From the NCBI RefSeq assembly GCF_009901565.1, contig NZ_WXEW01000009.1:310001-374000 (forward strand): a stretch of DNA of 64,000 nt, in the 5' to 3' direction. Below, piece by piece: positions 36,401-44,615 of this stretch. The DNA comes from Herbidospora solisilvae (GTDB lineage: Bacteria; Actinomycetota; Actinomycetes; Streptosporangiales; Streptosporangiaceae). Under the pieces are notes generated by a model. The model was not told the DNA's origin and made no database searches. It was given only the letters and a program-made list of their open reading frames with translations. A program made the translations under genes and the position numbers. Numbering within the stretch: the first letter of the stretch is position 1; the number at the start of each line of letters is the position of its first letter.

Positions 36401-39400
36401 AACCTCACTTGGGGGCAGACGTTCCCCGCCCAGAACGCCCACCGGGAGCACATCTGGGACCTGGCCGAACCTGCCGAACCGGCCCGGCGCACCGACCTGC
36501 AGACTGCCTACGACGACTACGGCAACGTGACGGCCGTCTATCTCGCGGTCAAGGGCGGGACCAAGGAGTGGATCAACACCACGTACGAGAACAGGACGGC
36601 CGGCTCCTGGCATCTGGGCCTGCCCCTGACCCAGAAGACGACCAGGGCGGAGGCCGACGGCGACCCCGGACCGGCGGTGCGGAGCGTGACCTACTCCCAC
36701 AACGCGGCCGGCCTGCTCGCGACGGTGGAGGTGGAGAAGGACCATCCGGACCCGAAGGTCCGCCGCACGATCGGCTACGGGTACGACCCGCTCGGCCTGC
36801 CGACGACGATCACCACCAGCGCGCCCGGCGTGGCGGCCCGCGTCCAGCACATCGAGTACGCGCAGCTCTATCCCCAGGCTCCCGATGAGCGCGTCCACGC
36901 CTCTCAGGTCTGGATCGAGCGGCCGGCCGGAGCCGCCTACGTGCCCTCCACCTGGAGCGTGGTCCATCCCGCCTACGGCCTGCCGGTGGTGACCATGGAT
37001 GTCAACGGCGTCCAGAACACCAGCACCTACGACGCCGCCGGGCGGCTCAGAACCCACCAGCGGGACGGACGGGACAAGGCCGTCTTCGACTACACCGGCC
37101 GCCCGGACACCTACGGCGGCGTCAACGGCCTCACGATGACCGCGACGATCGGCGGGCGGACGGCGACCGTGACCACCGACGCGCGCGGCCAGGCGCTGTC
37201 GGGATCGGTGCCCGGCTTCGACGGCACGCCGATCACCACCACCGCGACCTACGACCGCATCGGCCGGCTCAAGTCCGGGACCAGGCCGGGGGGCATCCCG
37301 GGCGTCACCGTCTACGGCTACGACACCCTCGACCGGCCCCTGAAGGTCAAACTGCCCGACGGCAAGGTGGCCACCTCCTCCTACACCATGTTCGAGAAAC
37401 GGTCGTGGGACACCGGAGGCAACGAGACCCGCGTCGCCGTGGACGTCAACGGCCGGGTGGTCGCCAAGACCGACGTGCTGGTCAAGCAGGGCCAGCCGGA
37501 GCAGTCGCTGACCACCACCTACGACTGGGAGCCGTTCGACCTGCTCGACAAGGTCAAGGACCCGCAGGGCGCGGTCACCGACTTCGGGTACGACGCGCTG
37601 GGCCGCGGCGTGAGCGAGACGCATCCCGACCGCGGTCACAGTTCGGCCGTCTACGACGGCCTCGACCAGGTCAAGCAGCAGACCCGCGGACCGAGTTCCG
37701 AGATGTTCGGCTACGACGACCTGGGCCGCCTGATCACCCGGCAGGCGGGAGAGGGCACGTCCACCTTCGTCTGGGACACCGCCGCCAACGGCCGCGGCCG
37801 GGCGGCGTCGGCCACGAGCTCGGACGGCATCACCACGGCCTTCCGGTACGACACCCTGGGACGCAGGAGCGGGGCCGACCTGATCGAGGGACAGGCCACC
37901 TACAGTTTCGACTACGCCTATGACTCCGGCGGCCGCCTGACCAAGCTGGCCTACCCGCAGGTGCCCGGGCGGCCGCGCCTCACCGTCGAGCAGAAGTACA
38001 ACGCCTGGCAGCATCCGGACCGGCTCGTCGACGTCTCCGATCCCGCCGCCCCGGTCACGATCATGGAGATCACCGGCCGCAACGCCGACATGGCGCTGAC
38101 CGACGCGACGCTGTCCGGCGGAATCACCCTGCACAACGACCTCGACCCGCTGACCGGACAGCTGACCGGCCAGCAGGTCGCCAAGGGCGGCGACACCCTG
38201 CTGGAGACCGCCTACACCTATCGGGACGACGGGCTGCTCAAGACCCGCACCACACAGGAGCAGACCGTCGAACGGGCCGAGACCTTCGACTACGACTCCC
38301 TGGGCAGGCTGACCGCATGGGGACTGGGCGCCGACGCGCCGGGCGGACCCGCCCCGGTTCCGGTGACCACGACCTACGGATACAGCGCCGGCGGCAACCT
38401 CACCACCGTCCACCGTGGTGGAAACCCCGTCGAGCACCGGACCTACGGCAAGCCCGACGGCACCCAGCCGCACACCCTGACGAGAATCACCGCACTGCCG
38501 TCCCACGCCTACACCGACTACTCCTACGACGCGCAGGGCCGCAACACCACCCGGACGGGCCCGGTGGGCCGCACCATCGGATACACCTCCTTCGACCTGC
38601 CCAAGACCGTCGCCCAGGGCAGCAACACCTGGAGTTTCCTCTACGACGCCATCGGCCGCCGCACCAGGAAGACCAGCGGCGCGGCGACGAGCCTCACCTT
38701 CGCGGGCCTGTACGAGAAACGGGTCTCCGGCCCGAAGACCGAGCACCTCTTCACCGTCGGCACCAGCCAGATCGTCCACGACGAGCAGACCGGCGCCAGC
38801 AAAACCCTGCACCTGGTGACCGACTCGCTCGGCAGCACGACGCAGGTGGTGGGCGCCGACGGGGCCGTGCACCAGCGGTCGTACTACGACCCGTTCGGCC
38901 GGCGCGTCAACGCCGACGGCAGCATCCTCACCGGCGGGCCCGGTCCCGTACGGGCCGGATTCACCGGCCACGAGCACGACGACGACCTCGGCCTGATCAA
39001 CATGAAGGGGCGGATCTACGATCCGGCCATGATGCGGTTCCCGACCGCCGATCCGCTCACGGAGCCGCTCAACGGCCAGAACTGGAATCCCTACAGCTAC
39101 GTCAACAACAGCCCGCTCAATTACACCGATCCCAGCGGTTACAACCCCGTCGATCCCGCCGGTCCGTGTCCCGACGGCACCATCTGCGTCGTCGCGGCCA
39201 GCCCGCCCCGCGCCGGCATGGGTGACCCCACCTACTGGCTGGGGGTGGTGATGGCGGGCAGCCCGTACGGCGGCCCGATGGGCCCGGCCCGCTCCGACGC
39301 CGACGGCACGATCGGCCCCTCGTTCTGCCAGGTCGGCTGCCACCTGGGCCACAACGGCTACAACGGCCGGGTGACCCCGGGCCAGGGCGACTACGGCCGC

Positions 39401-40111
39401 ACCTGGGGCCGCATACTCGCCGACGAAGTTCTGATCCCCCTGGTCTGCGGGTTCGACTGCAACACGGCTAACGCCCCGCAGACCAAGGAGGAGGCCGACC
39501 GCGCGATCCGCTCGCACACCGACACCGACAAGGTCCTCAACGCCTTCTACACGGCGATCAACCTCGTCAACATCCCCAAGTTCAGGACGAGCCCGCTCGA
39601 CGACTTCCGGCCGGGTTTCGGAGGCACGAGAGGACCGGGCGGCGCCGGCGCCCGGCCCAGGCCGTACGTGCTCGAACTGCGGCCCTATCCCAATGGGGAC
39701 GTGACCTGGGTCATGCCGGGCGGCACCGGCAAGGGGATCGCCGGCCACGGCCTGGACACGGGTCTGGGCGAAATGATAGTTCCGCCCGGTGCCAGCGTGA
39801 CGGCCCCGGCTCCCGGGGTCATGCTCGACAACGACATCGCCATGATGATGGAGACGGGCGACTGGGACGGGATCGGCGACATCCTCCGGAACGGCGCCCC
39901 GGAGCGGATCCAGCAGGTCGAGGGCATGGGCACCCACCTGCCCAGCTCGGCACTGCCCGACTACGTCGTGATGCCGCCGGACTGGGATATCACCATCATG
40001 TCGGCGTCGGTCACCGTCGACGTGCCCACGTCCCTGTCCACGTTGGTCCCGGAGGGATCGGGCAACTGGTGCCTGGCGACCTGCACCTTCTTCAACGGAC
40101 CCATCTTCTGA
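33404..40111 (+). CDS. Giant SpvB/VCBS/RHS toxin-like protein, Tc B-C type
   Basis: This 2235-residue protein has a signal-like hydrophobic N-terminus (about 15-35) and a SpvB-type domain with WSLSGMSSITRCG near residue 115. Seven VCBS/FG-GAP repeats (such as ADFDGDGMDDLF and GDFDGDGRKDLV) span about 405-790. A TcdB-middle-like region and a long run of YD repeats lead to the RHS core GLINMKGRIYDPAMMRFPTA near 1862-1880, ending TDPSGY. This is the cocoon-forming architecture of Tc toxin B-C proteins and polymorphic toxins. The C-terminal cassette (about 2085-2235) has GTGKGIAGHG, EMIVPPGASV, LPDYVVMPPD and a final CLATCTFF, resembling the Stv putative-adhesin domain. The ATG at 33404 is chosen for the signal segment; upstream codons belong to IS982. 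No immunity gene follows. Confidence 0.85.
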   Translation: MKPRNVSPRRLRRTRTVLILIVALLAPNVVTSPNAAGADTVAVPPALPHPIQLPQQPVISSDRVGYLPASSSVGSRGDYTLTIPLDVPAGRAGMQPALTLAYSSRSGDGPFGRGWSLSGMSSITRCGESLSTEGTGAGVRFTNKDRLCLDGQKLMAVSGNYGESGTEYRTEADSMARIVQQGLKAEGPGVFMVHTKDGKVSEYQPWIAPRSAFAVDYWAAGGPPETVTTAAGVPRVAWLLTKVRDSSGNEIRYQYHQFDGAHAFEVLPYRITYTHGPAGAYADARRFVEFDVVNRPDPGSGWLNGVQFASTKRVAAIKMFAPNPAGTEEVWRYDLSYEQSAASQRSLLTKVEKCALTSCLWAKEFTWSQPASGPSFQKKDIGHIDLDTSGAPGDWPDLQFMPSMRIADFDGDGMDDLFYFRGGWDEQFQDPYGRTFVRRSQPGAPLGLLSGEVWKATYVATPEWPTNVSVPMARPVDFDSDGKAEIWVPVQRVQGNGVPEPHARYELLRWDDTAEEFESTGIVGPSCDGGGQVYGLSLPCVPSDWADMNGDGRLDLVQGTKIQGVIEGAFAYDWDYGGYEIRMNESGSSSFEPLGPPIASTVAAGCPARVSDLNGDGRAELLSGERKVVDGDLKCATTGWALGLGAQPGTSTATAQHVSAGTAHNRFLTPNQYLWGVKSGDFNGDGLEDTVFGQEGFLAWNTGNGVRFQEDVGLGLCDKNCHVADMNNDGRSDLVKFGGGADGGATIWIDLSNGDGTFTQKEIAGGNHLDIPAFGAVLSGVGDFDGDGRKDLVTVTEDGQLTVFQQQPRLDDLLTAVRDGTTAWPREEIAYSAEWSNDPAGKSAYQCQYPLLCLRKGLVVVRKTVSRSHFVNPAVLSAGTRETHYAYEDPVVHLRGRGFLGFGKVASWDPATATETIANYDHRVSAHNGKYHPHVAFPKSLTVKTAILTEAQVAAQPATATARVSRTVNYETEVRLLNGGATYLTLPKKSFVKEWEEPVNLTWGQTFPAQNAHREHIWDLAEPAEPARRTDLQTAYDDYGNVTAVYLAVKGGTKEWINTTYENRTAGSWHLGLPLTQKTTRAEADGDPGPAVRSVTYSHNAAGLLATVEVEKDHPDPKVRRTIGYGYDPLGLPTTITTSAPGVAARVQHIEYAQLYPQAPDERVHASQVWIERPAGAAYVPSTWSVVHPAYGLPVVTMDVNGVQNTSTYDAAGRLRTHQRDGRDKAVFDYTGRPDTYGGVNGLTMTATIGGRTATVTTDARGQALSGSVPGFDGTPITTTATYDRIGRLKSGTRPGGIPGVTVYGYDTLDRPLKVKLPDGKVATSSYTMFEKRSWDTGGNETRVAVDVNGRVVAKTDVLVKQGQPEQSLTTTYDWEPFDLLDKVKDPQGAVTDFGYDALGRGVSETHPDRGHSSAVYDGLDQVKQQTRGPSSEMFGYDDLGRLITRQAGEGTSTFVWDTAANGRGRAASATSSDGITTAFRYDTLGRRSGADLIEGQATYSFDYAYDSGGRLTKLAYPQVPGRPRLTVEQKYNAWQHPDRLVDVSDPAAPVTIMEITGRNADMALTDATLSGGITLHNDLDPLTGQLTGQQVAKGGDTLLETAYTYRDDGLLKTRTTQEQTVERAETFDYDSLGRLTAWGLGADAPGGPAPVPVTTTYGYSAGGNLTTVHRGGNPVEHRTYGKPDGTQPHTLTRITALPSHAYTDYSYDAQGRNTTRTGPVGRTIGYTSFDLPKTVAQGSNTWSFLYDAIGRRTRKTSGAATSLTFAGLYEKRVSGPKTEHLFTVGTSQIVHDEQTGASKTLHLVTDSLGSTTQVVGADGAVHQRSYYDPFGRRVNADGSILTGGPGPVRAGFTGHEHDDDLGLINMKGRIYDPAMMRFPTADPLTEPLNGQNWNPYSYVNNSPLNYTDPSGYNPVDPAGPCPDGTICVVAASPPRAGMGDPTYWLGVVMAGSPYGGPMGPARSDADGTIGPSFCQVGCHLGHNGYNGRVTPGQGDYGRTWGRILADEVLIPLVCGFDCNTANAPQTKEEADRAIRSHTDTDKVLNAFYTAINLVNIPKFRTSPLDDFRPGFGGTRGPGGAGARPRPYVLELRPYPNGDVTWVMPGGTGKGIAGHGLDTGLGEMIVPPGASVTAPAPGVMLDNDIAMMMETGDWDGIGDILRNGAPERIQQVEGMGTHLPSSALPDYVVMPPDWDITIMSASVTVDVPTSLSTLVPEGSGNWCLATCTFFNGPIF

Positions 40112-40125
40112 GTGCTGCCCCGAGC

Positions 40126-40163
40126 CGGAGGGCCGCATGGATTCGCATCCATGCGGCCCTCCG
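40126..40163. terminator. Perfect 17-bp hairpin terminator after the RHS gene
   Basis: CGGAGGGCCGCATGGAT (40126-40142) pairs perfectly with 40147-40163 across a TCGC loop, 15 bases after the RHS stop. It separates the toxin gene from the biosynthetic cluster. Confidence 0.85.
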
Positions 40164-40240
40164 CGTGCCCAGAGTGGTACGGCGGACCTCCCCCAGGAGT
40201 GGCCGGAGACCTTTCGACCCGGCGTGCACACGCTGGACGC

Positions 40241-41314
40241 ATGACAATCACGTGCGCACGCGACAGCTCACTCTTCCTCGCCGCCGCCGGCCTCGACCCG
40301 TTGCACGCCGACGCCCTGTGCGCCGAGGTCCCCTCGCTCAACGCCTCCTCGGACGTCGCCGGGCTGGTGGACGTGCTGCGCCGCCTCGTGGCCGTCGCCG
40401 GGACGGCGGACACGTTCACGGCGGCGGAGTGCGTGGCCGCGACGCGTGACCTCGGTCTGCTCCTCGGCTCCATCAGGCGACACGGGCCGCAACCGCTCGC
40501 GGTGGTCCCGGCGGCCGTGCAGACGCTGCTGTTCCTGGGCGCCCGCACCGGAATGGTCCCCCGGGACACCGTCCTCCACTATGGACCGGGCAATCCCCAG
40601 GGGCCGAGGCGGCGCCGGTACGTCGGTGGGCCGGCCGAGGACGCCATGATCGAGTCGGTGCGCCGCTCCGCTCCGGCGGTGGAGGACTTCATCGAGCTCC
40701 TCCTCGAACTGACCGGGATCGATCCCGGGGACCCGCTGTTCGCGGAGGTGTGCGCCCGCACCGAGCCGGAACTGGACACGCTGATCGCGGCCATGGATCT
40801 GATCCGCGAGCACGTGCCCCCCGCGTTCTTCGCGCAGGAGATGCGGCCCTATTTCGAGCCGGTCGACGTGGGCGGCAGGTCGTACCTCGGGCCCGCTCCG
40901 GCGCAGTTGCCGCTCTACCTGGCCGACACCGTGCTCTGGGCGTCCGACCAGCCGGTGCCGGGCTACGCCGCCTTCCAGTCGCAGGTGGACGAGTACAACA
41001 CGCCCCTGGTCCGGTCGCGGTACGCGGCGCGGCAGGGCACGGGTTCCCTCGTGTCCCGCCTGGTGGGCGCACTCCGCGAGTCGCGTGATCCTTCCCCGGC
41101 GTTGTGGGCGAGCGTCGAGGGGGTCAGGAGGATCCTCCGTCGGTTGATCGTCTTCCGGGGGCGCCACCTCACGTACGCCCGCCGCACCGACGACGACCTG
41201 GTCCGCCTCTTCCACCACGGAAGCGCCGGCCACACCGTCGACCTGCCGGCAGAGGTCCTGCTCCTCACCCGGGAATACCGCGACGTCCTGGCCCGCCACG
41301 GGTCAGCGGGCTGA
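40241..41314 (+). CDS. PrnB-family haem enzyme (IDO/PrnB superfamily)
   Basis: This 357-residue protein aligns along its length with PrnB, which rearranges 7-chlorotryptophan to an aminophenylpyrrole in pyrrolnitrin synthesis. Shared blocks include LDPLHADALCAEVPSLN, DLGLLLGSIRRHG, FFAQEMRPYFEPVDVGGRSY, LGPAPAQLPLYL and FRGRHLTYARR, whose His matches the axial haem ligand (PrnB His313). The start is the ATG at 40241 with a weak GGA. No tryptophan halogenase (PrnA), PrnC or PrnD is in the window, so the substrate may differ, possibly tryptophan, tyrosine or a related amino acid. Its 3' end overlaps the convergent regulator by 12 bases. Confidence 0.8.
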   Translation: MTITCARDSSLFLAAAGLDPLHADALCAEVPSLNASSDVAGLVDVLRRLVAVAGTADTFTAAECVAATRDLGLLLGSIRRHGPQPLAVVPAAVQTLLFLGARTGMVPRDTVLHYGPGNPQGPRRRRYVGGPAEDAMIESVRRSAPAVEDFIELLLELTGIDPGDPLFAEVCARTEPELDTLIAAMDLIREHVPPAFFAQEMRPYFEPVDVGGRSYLGPAPAQLPLYLADTVLWASDQPVPGYAAFQSQVDEYNTPLVRSRYAARQGTGSLVSRLVGALRESRDPSPALWASVEGVRRILRRLIVFRGRHLTYARRTDDDLVRLFHHGSAGHTVDLPAEVLLLTREYRDVLARHGSAG

Positions 41315-44300
41315 GCGGCTCCCCGGCTCGCCGTCGCGGAGCTCCGACCACGGCACGCACTCCGATCCCATTCCGATCTCCCGCATCGCCTGGGCGTAGA
41401 TCTGATGCCTGCGCATCGCCTCGCCGTACCTTCCCGCCGTCAGCAGCACCTGGATGAGGCGCAGGTGGGTCTTCTCGTCGAAGGGGTCCTGGGACAGCAG
41501 CCGCAGACAGTGGCGTACGGCCTGGTCGAAATCGCCGCCGGCGGCCGACAGGTCGGCCAGCGCGCGGAGCACGGCGAGGTAGGCGGAACGGCATTCCTCC
41601 CGGAGCGGGACCGCCCAGCCCTCGTCGGCGTCCTCCTCGAGGAAGTCGCCGCCGTAAAGGGACTCGGCGTGGCCGAGCAGGTTCGCCGCGTCCGGGCCGC
41701 CCCGCTGGTAGGCGTCCAGCGCGGTGTCGGCCGCCCCGCGGAAGCGCCGCACGTCGAGGTCGAGCGCGTCCGTCTGGAGCTGGACCGTGGTCCGCGTCGC
41801 GATCAGGGGTCCCTCGTCGGCATTGGCCAGCACGCCGCGAACGGCGTACAGCAGGACGGACAGCCGGTTGCCCGTGACATTCTTCTCCTCGGGCCACAAC
41901 AGGGTCATGAGCTGCTCCCGGGAGACCGGCCGCCCCTCTCGGGCGATCAGGATCTTGAACAGGTCGCGTGCCTTCTTCGACTTCCATTCGGCGGCCGGCA
42001 CGGGAACCCCGTCCCTGAGCACCTTGAAGGAGCCCAGCGCGTGCACCGCGATACGCGGCCGGGACGAGGCGAGGACCGCCAGAGACGAGGCGACGCGGGT
42101 GGCGCGCACCCCGTAGCGGTGCAGCCCCTGCTCGGCGGACTCCACGTCCGTGCCGGTCAGCAGCGCCTGAACCAGTGCCGTGCGGGCCGTTCCGACCGGG
42201 TGGAGAAGCTCCTGGAAGATCGCTGAGGCCTCTCCGAGCAGGGCGAGCTGGGCGGCGGGCGTCGCGACCGTCAGCGCGGTCAGTTCGAGTGATTCGGCCA
42301 GGCCGATCAGGTCCCTGCGGCCTCTGGCGAGATCCGCCGCTCCGGCGGCATCCTCGGCGGCTCGCGCGCGATCGCCGGCCAGCAGAGCCAGCCAGCCACG
42401 GGCGAGCATCGCCTGGACGCGGTGCAGGCCGTGACCGAGGTCCACCGCACGCTGGGCCAGGTCGCGGGCCGCGGCGAGATCGTCGGCCGCCCTGACCCTG
42501 GCCAGGCCGACCAGTGCCCAGCCGAGGCTCTGCAGGTCAGCCGACTCCTCGGCGGCCCGCAGGGCCTCCTCGTAGGCCGCCCTGGCCCGGGAGGCCTCGC
42601 CGAGTTCGCGGTAGACGTCGCCGAGGCCGACCAGCGCGTACGCCACCATCGCCGAGCCCAGGCGCTGGTACAGATCCAGCGCCGACCTGAAGTCGGCCGC
42701 GGCCTCCTCGAAGCGGCCCAGGATGATCAGCGCGCCACCTCTGTTGACCAGCGCGAGCGCGTGGAAGAAGTCGTAGCTCCCGGTCTGCGCGAGCTCCACG
42801 GCGAGGTCGGCCTCGCGGACCGCCTCGGCGGCCCGCCCCTCCTCCAGGAAGTGGGAGCTGAGGTTCGCCCGGATCCGCACCGTCTCCAGGACGTTGCCCG
42901 CGCGCTCGGCGTGTCCCAGCGCGCTGGCGTAGTGCCAGGCGTTGGCCCGCCGGTTGCCCTCCGCCGCCGCCAGCAGCGCCGCGGCCGTGTGGCTCGCGGC
43001 AAGTGGTCCGGCGTTGCCGCACTGCTGCGCGCCCAGCAGCGCGCGGTCCGCGAGAGCGCGGGCGTCCTCGAAGTCTCCGAGGGCCCAGTGCGCGGTGGCC
43101 GTCCAGGCCAGCAGCAGAACCTCGTCGGCCGTGTCGCCGTTGCCGATCACACCGCGCGAGTAACAGCGGAGCGCCTGGTCGAGGTTGCCGCGCAGGTGCC
43201 ACAGAAGCCCCAGTTGCACCGCCACGCCCGGCGGGAGCGGACCGCCGCCGTTCGCGTCGCCCCGCGCTCGGAGAGCAGGTTCGGTGACGCGCCGCAGCCG
43301 TAATGCGTCGAGATTGTGGTGGAGCGCGGTCGCCGCCTGAACCACCACCTCGGCCTCGCCGGAGGCGATCAGGTGGGTGCCGTGCTCGGCGAGCAGCGAC
43401 GCCAGGTACTCGTGCTCGCCGGCGTCGACCAGATGCCTGATCGCCTCGCCGTACATGGCGCGGGAGCGGTGGAAGTCGGCGGCTCGCCGGTGGAGCGCGC
43501 CCATGTCGTACACGCCGAGCGCCGCGTCGGCCAGCAGCGCGTCCCTGAGCGGAGGGATCAACGACCACAACGCCTCGGGGGCGTCGGCTACCTCGGCAAG
43601 ACCATGGCCGGCGAGAAGGGGCAGCACGTCCTTCGCCGTGTCCAGGCCCAGCGCGCCGCACAGGGAAATCGTCACCCGGTTGAGCACGGCGACGTGCAGC
43701 AGCAGCCGATGAAGGCTCTCGGTCTCACCGGCGCCGATCGTCGCGGCCAGATGGCCGAGCAGCGGGCCGCCCCGGCGGCGTAACCGGGCGAGCGCCGGTT
43801 CCGGCCCCTGCGGCGACCGGGCCGCGAGCGAGTCGGCCGCGTGGCGGACGACCGCGGGCCAGCCCGAGGTCAGGCGCCACACTTCGGCCGCGAGCCCGCC
43901 GTCGCCCGGGACGGCCGACTCGAGCACCCGCGCCACCTCCCGCACGTCGAAGGCCAGATGCTCGGTGCCCAGTTCCGTGACCCGGCCGCGCTCGCCCGGC
44001 CGGCGCACCGGGAACGGCAGGTCCGTCCGGGAGACGAGGACCAGGCGGAGGATCTCGGGTTCCGCCCGGCTCAGAGCCTCGACCAGCCGGGTCGCCGGCG
44101 AGCGGGGGTCGAGCTCGCGCAGGTCGTCCAGGACGAGGACAACCGACCGTCCGACCCGCTCCGTCAGGGTCCGCAGCAGGTCGGCCGCCTGGGAGTCGGG
44201 GCTCCCGGGCGCCAGGTCCATGGGCAGGCCGGCGTGCTCGACACGCAGCGCGGAGAGGATCTCGCGCACGAGCCGGCTGTGGTCGTTGTCGTCGCGGTGG

Positions 44301-44494
44301 AGCGTGAGCCAGCACGCGCCGGCTCGCCTGGCCCACCCGGCCACCGTGACGGTCTTGCCCCAGCCGGATCCGGCGACGACCGTGGTCAGCCCGCGCAGGA
44401 CCGCCTCGTCCAGGGCCCTGGTGGCGCGCCGGCGCTCGATGTGGAAGGACGGCATGGGAGGAGGGGTCGTCTTGGCCGGGAGCGCAGTTCCCAT
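41303..44494 (-). CDS. Large ATPase-TPR regulator with C-terminal SARP module
   Basis: This 1063-residue protein has an N-terminal MalT/STAND-type NTPase with Walker A VVAGSGWGKTVTV near residue 40 and Walker B SVVLVLDDLREL near 120. A long TPR array spans about 400-800. From about 815 it has an OmpR-like DNA-binding domain (LGSFKVLRDG, KSKKARDLFKILIAREGRPV) and a bacterial transcriptional activation domain (PLREECRSAYLAVLRALADL). This is the reverse of AfsR order, where the SARP part comes first. Such proteins activate specialised-metabolite clusters. GGGGAG precedes the ATG. It is divergent from the MocR-led operon across 121 bases, which it may control. Confidence 0.85.
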   Translation of the reverse strand: MGTALPAKTTPPPMPSFHIERRRATRALDEAVLRGLTTVVAGSGWGKTVTVAGWARRAGACWLTLHRDDNDHSRLVREILSALRVEHAGLPMDLAPGSPDSQAADLLRTLTERVGRSVVLVLDDLRELDPRSPATRLVEALSRAEPEILRLVLVSRTDLPFPVRRPGERGRVTELGTEHLAFDVREVARVLESAVPGDGGLAAEVWRLTSGWPAVVRHAADSLAARSPQGPEPALARLRRRGGPLLGHLAATIGAGETESLHRLLLHVAVLNRVTISLCGALGLDTAKDVLPLLAGHGLAEVADAPEALWSLIPPLRDALLADAALGVYDMGALHRRAADFHRSRAMYGEAIRHLVDAGEHEYLASLLAEHGTHLIASGEAEVVVQAATALHHNLDALRLRRVTEPALRARGDANGGGPLPPGVAVQLGLLWHLRGNLDQALRCYSRGVIGNGDTADEVLLLAWTATAHWALGDFEDARALADRALLGAQQCGNAGPLAASHTAAALLAAAEGNRRANAWHYASALGHAERAGNVLETVRIRANLSSHFLEEGRAAEAVREADLAVELAQTGSYDFFHALALVNRGGALIILGRFEEAAADFRSALDLYQRLGSAMVAYALVGLGDVYRELGEASRARAAYEEALRAAEESADLQSLGWALVGLARVRAADDLAAARDLAQRAVDLGHGLHRVQAMLARGWLALLAGDRARAAEDAAGAADLARGRRDLIGLAESLELTALTVATPAAQLALLGEASAIFQELLHPVGTARTALVQALLTGTDVESAEQGLHRYGVRATRVASSLAVLASSRPRIAVHALGSFKVLRDGVPVPAAEWKSKKARDLFKILIAREGRPVSREQLMTLLWPEEKNVTGNRLSVLLYAVRGVLANADEGPLIATRTTVQLQTDALDLDVRRFRGAADTALDAYQRGGPDAANLLGHAESLYGGDFLEEDADEGWAVPLREECRSAYLAVLRALADLSAAGGDFDQAVRHCLRLLSQDPFDEKTHLRLIQVLLTAGRYGEAMRRHQIYAQAMREIGMGSECVPWSELRDGEPGSRSAR

Positions 44495-44615
44495 GTCGAA
44501 CTCCCCGAGTCGCGCCTCAGCGCGTCATTGTTCCGCATGCAAGAACGTTCCGGCCAGGGCGGGTCGGACCCTCCTAGCGTACGGAGTGCATTCCGGGGCA
44601 TAGGGGAGGGGACCC

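Noticed and set aside
34505-40231. A 1908-codon open frame antisense to the RHS gene
   Set aside because: Its translation is low-complexity and rich in Val, Gly, Arg, with no family signature. The plus strand shows clear domains and repeats. Long antisense frames are expected in GC-rich genes.
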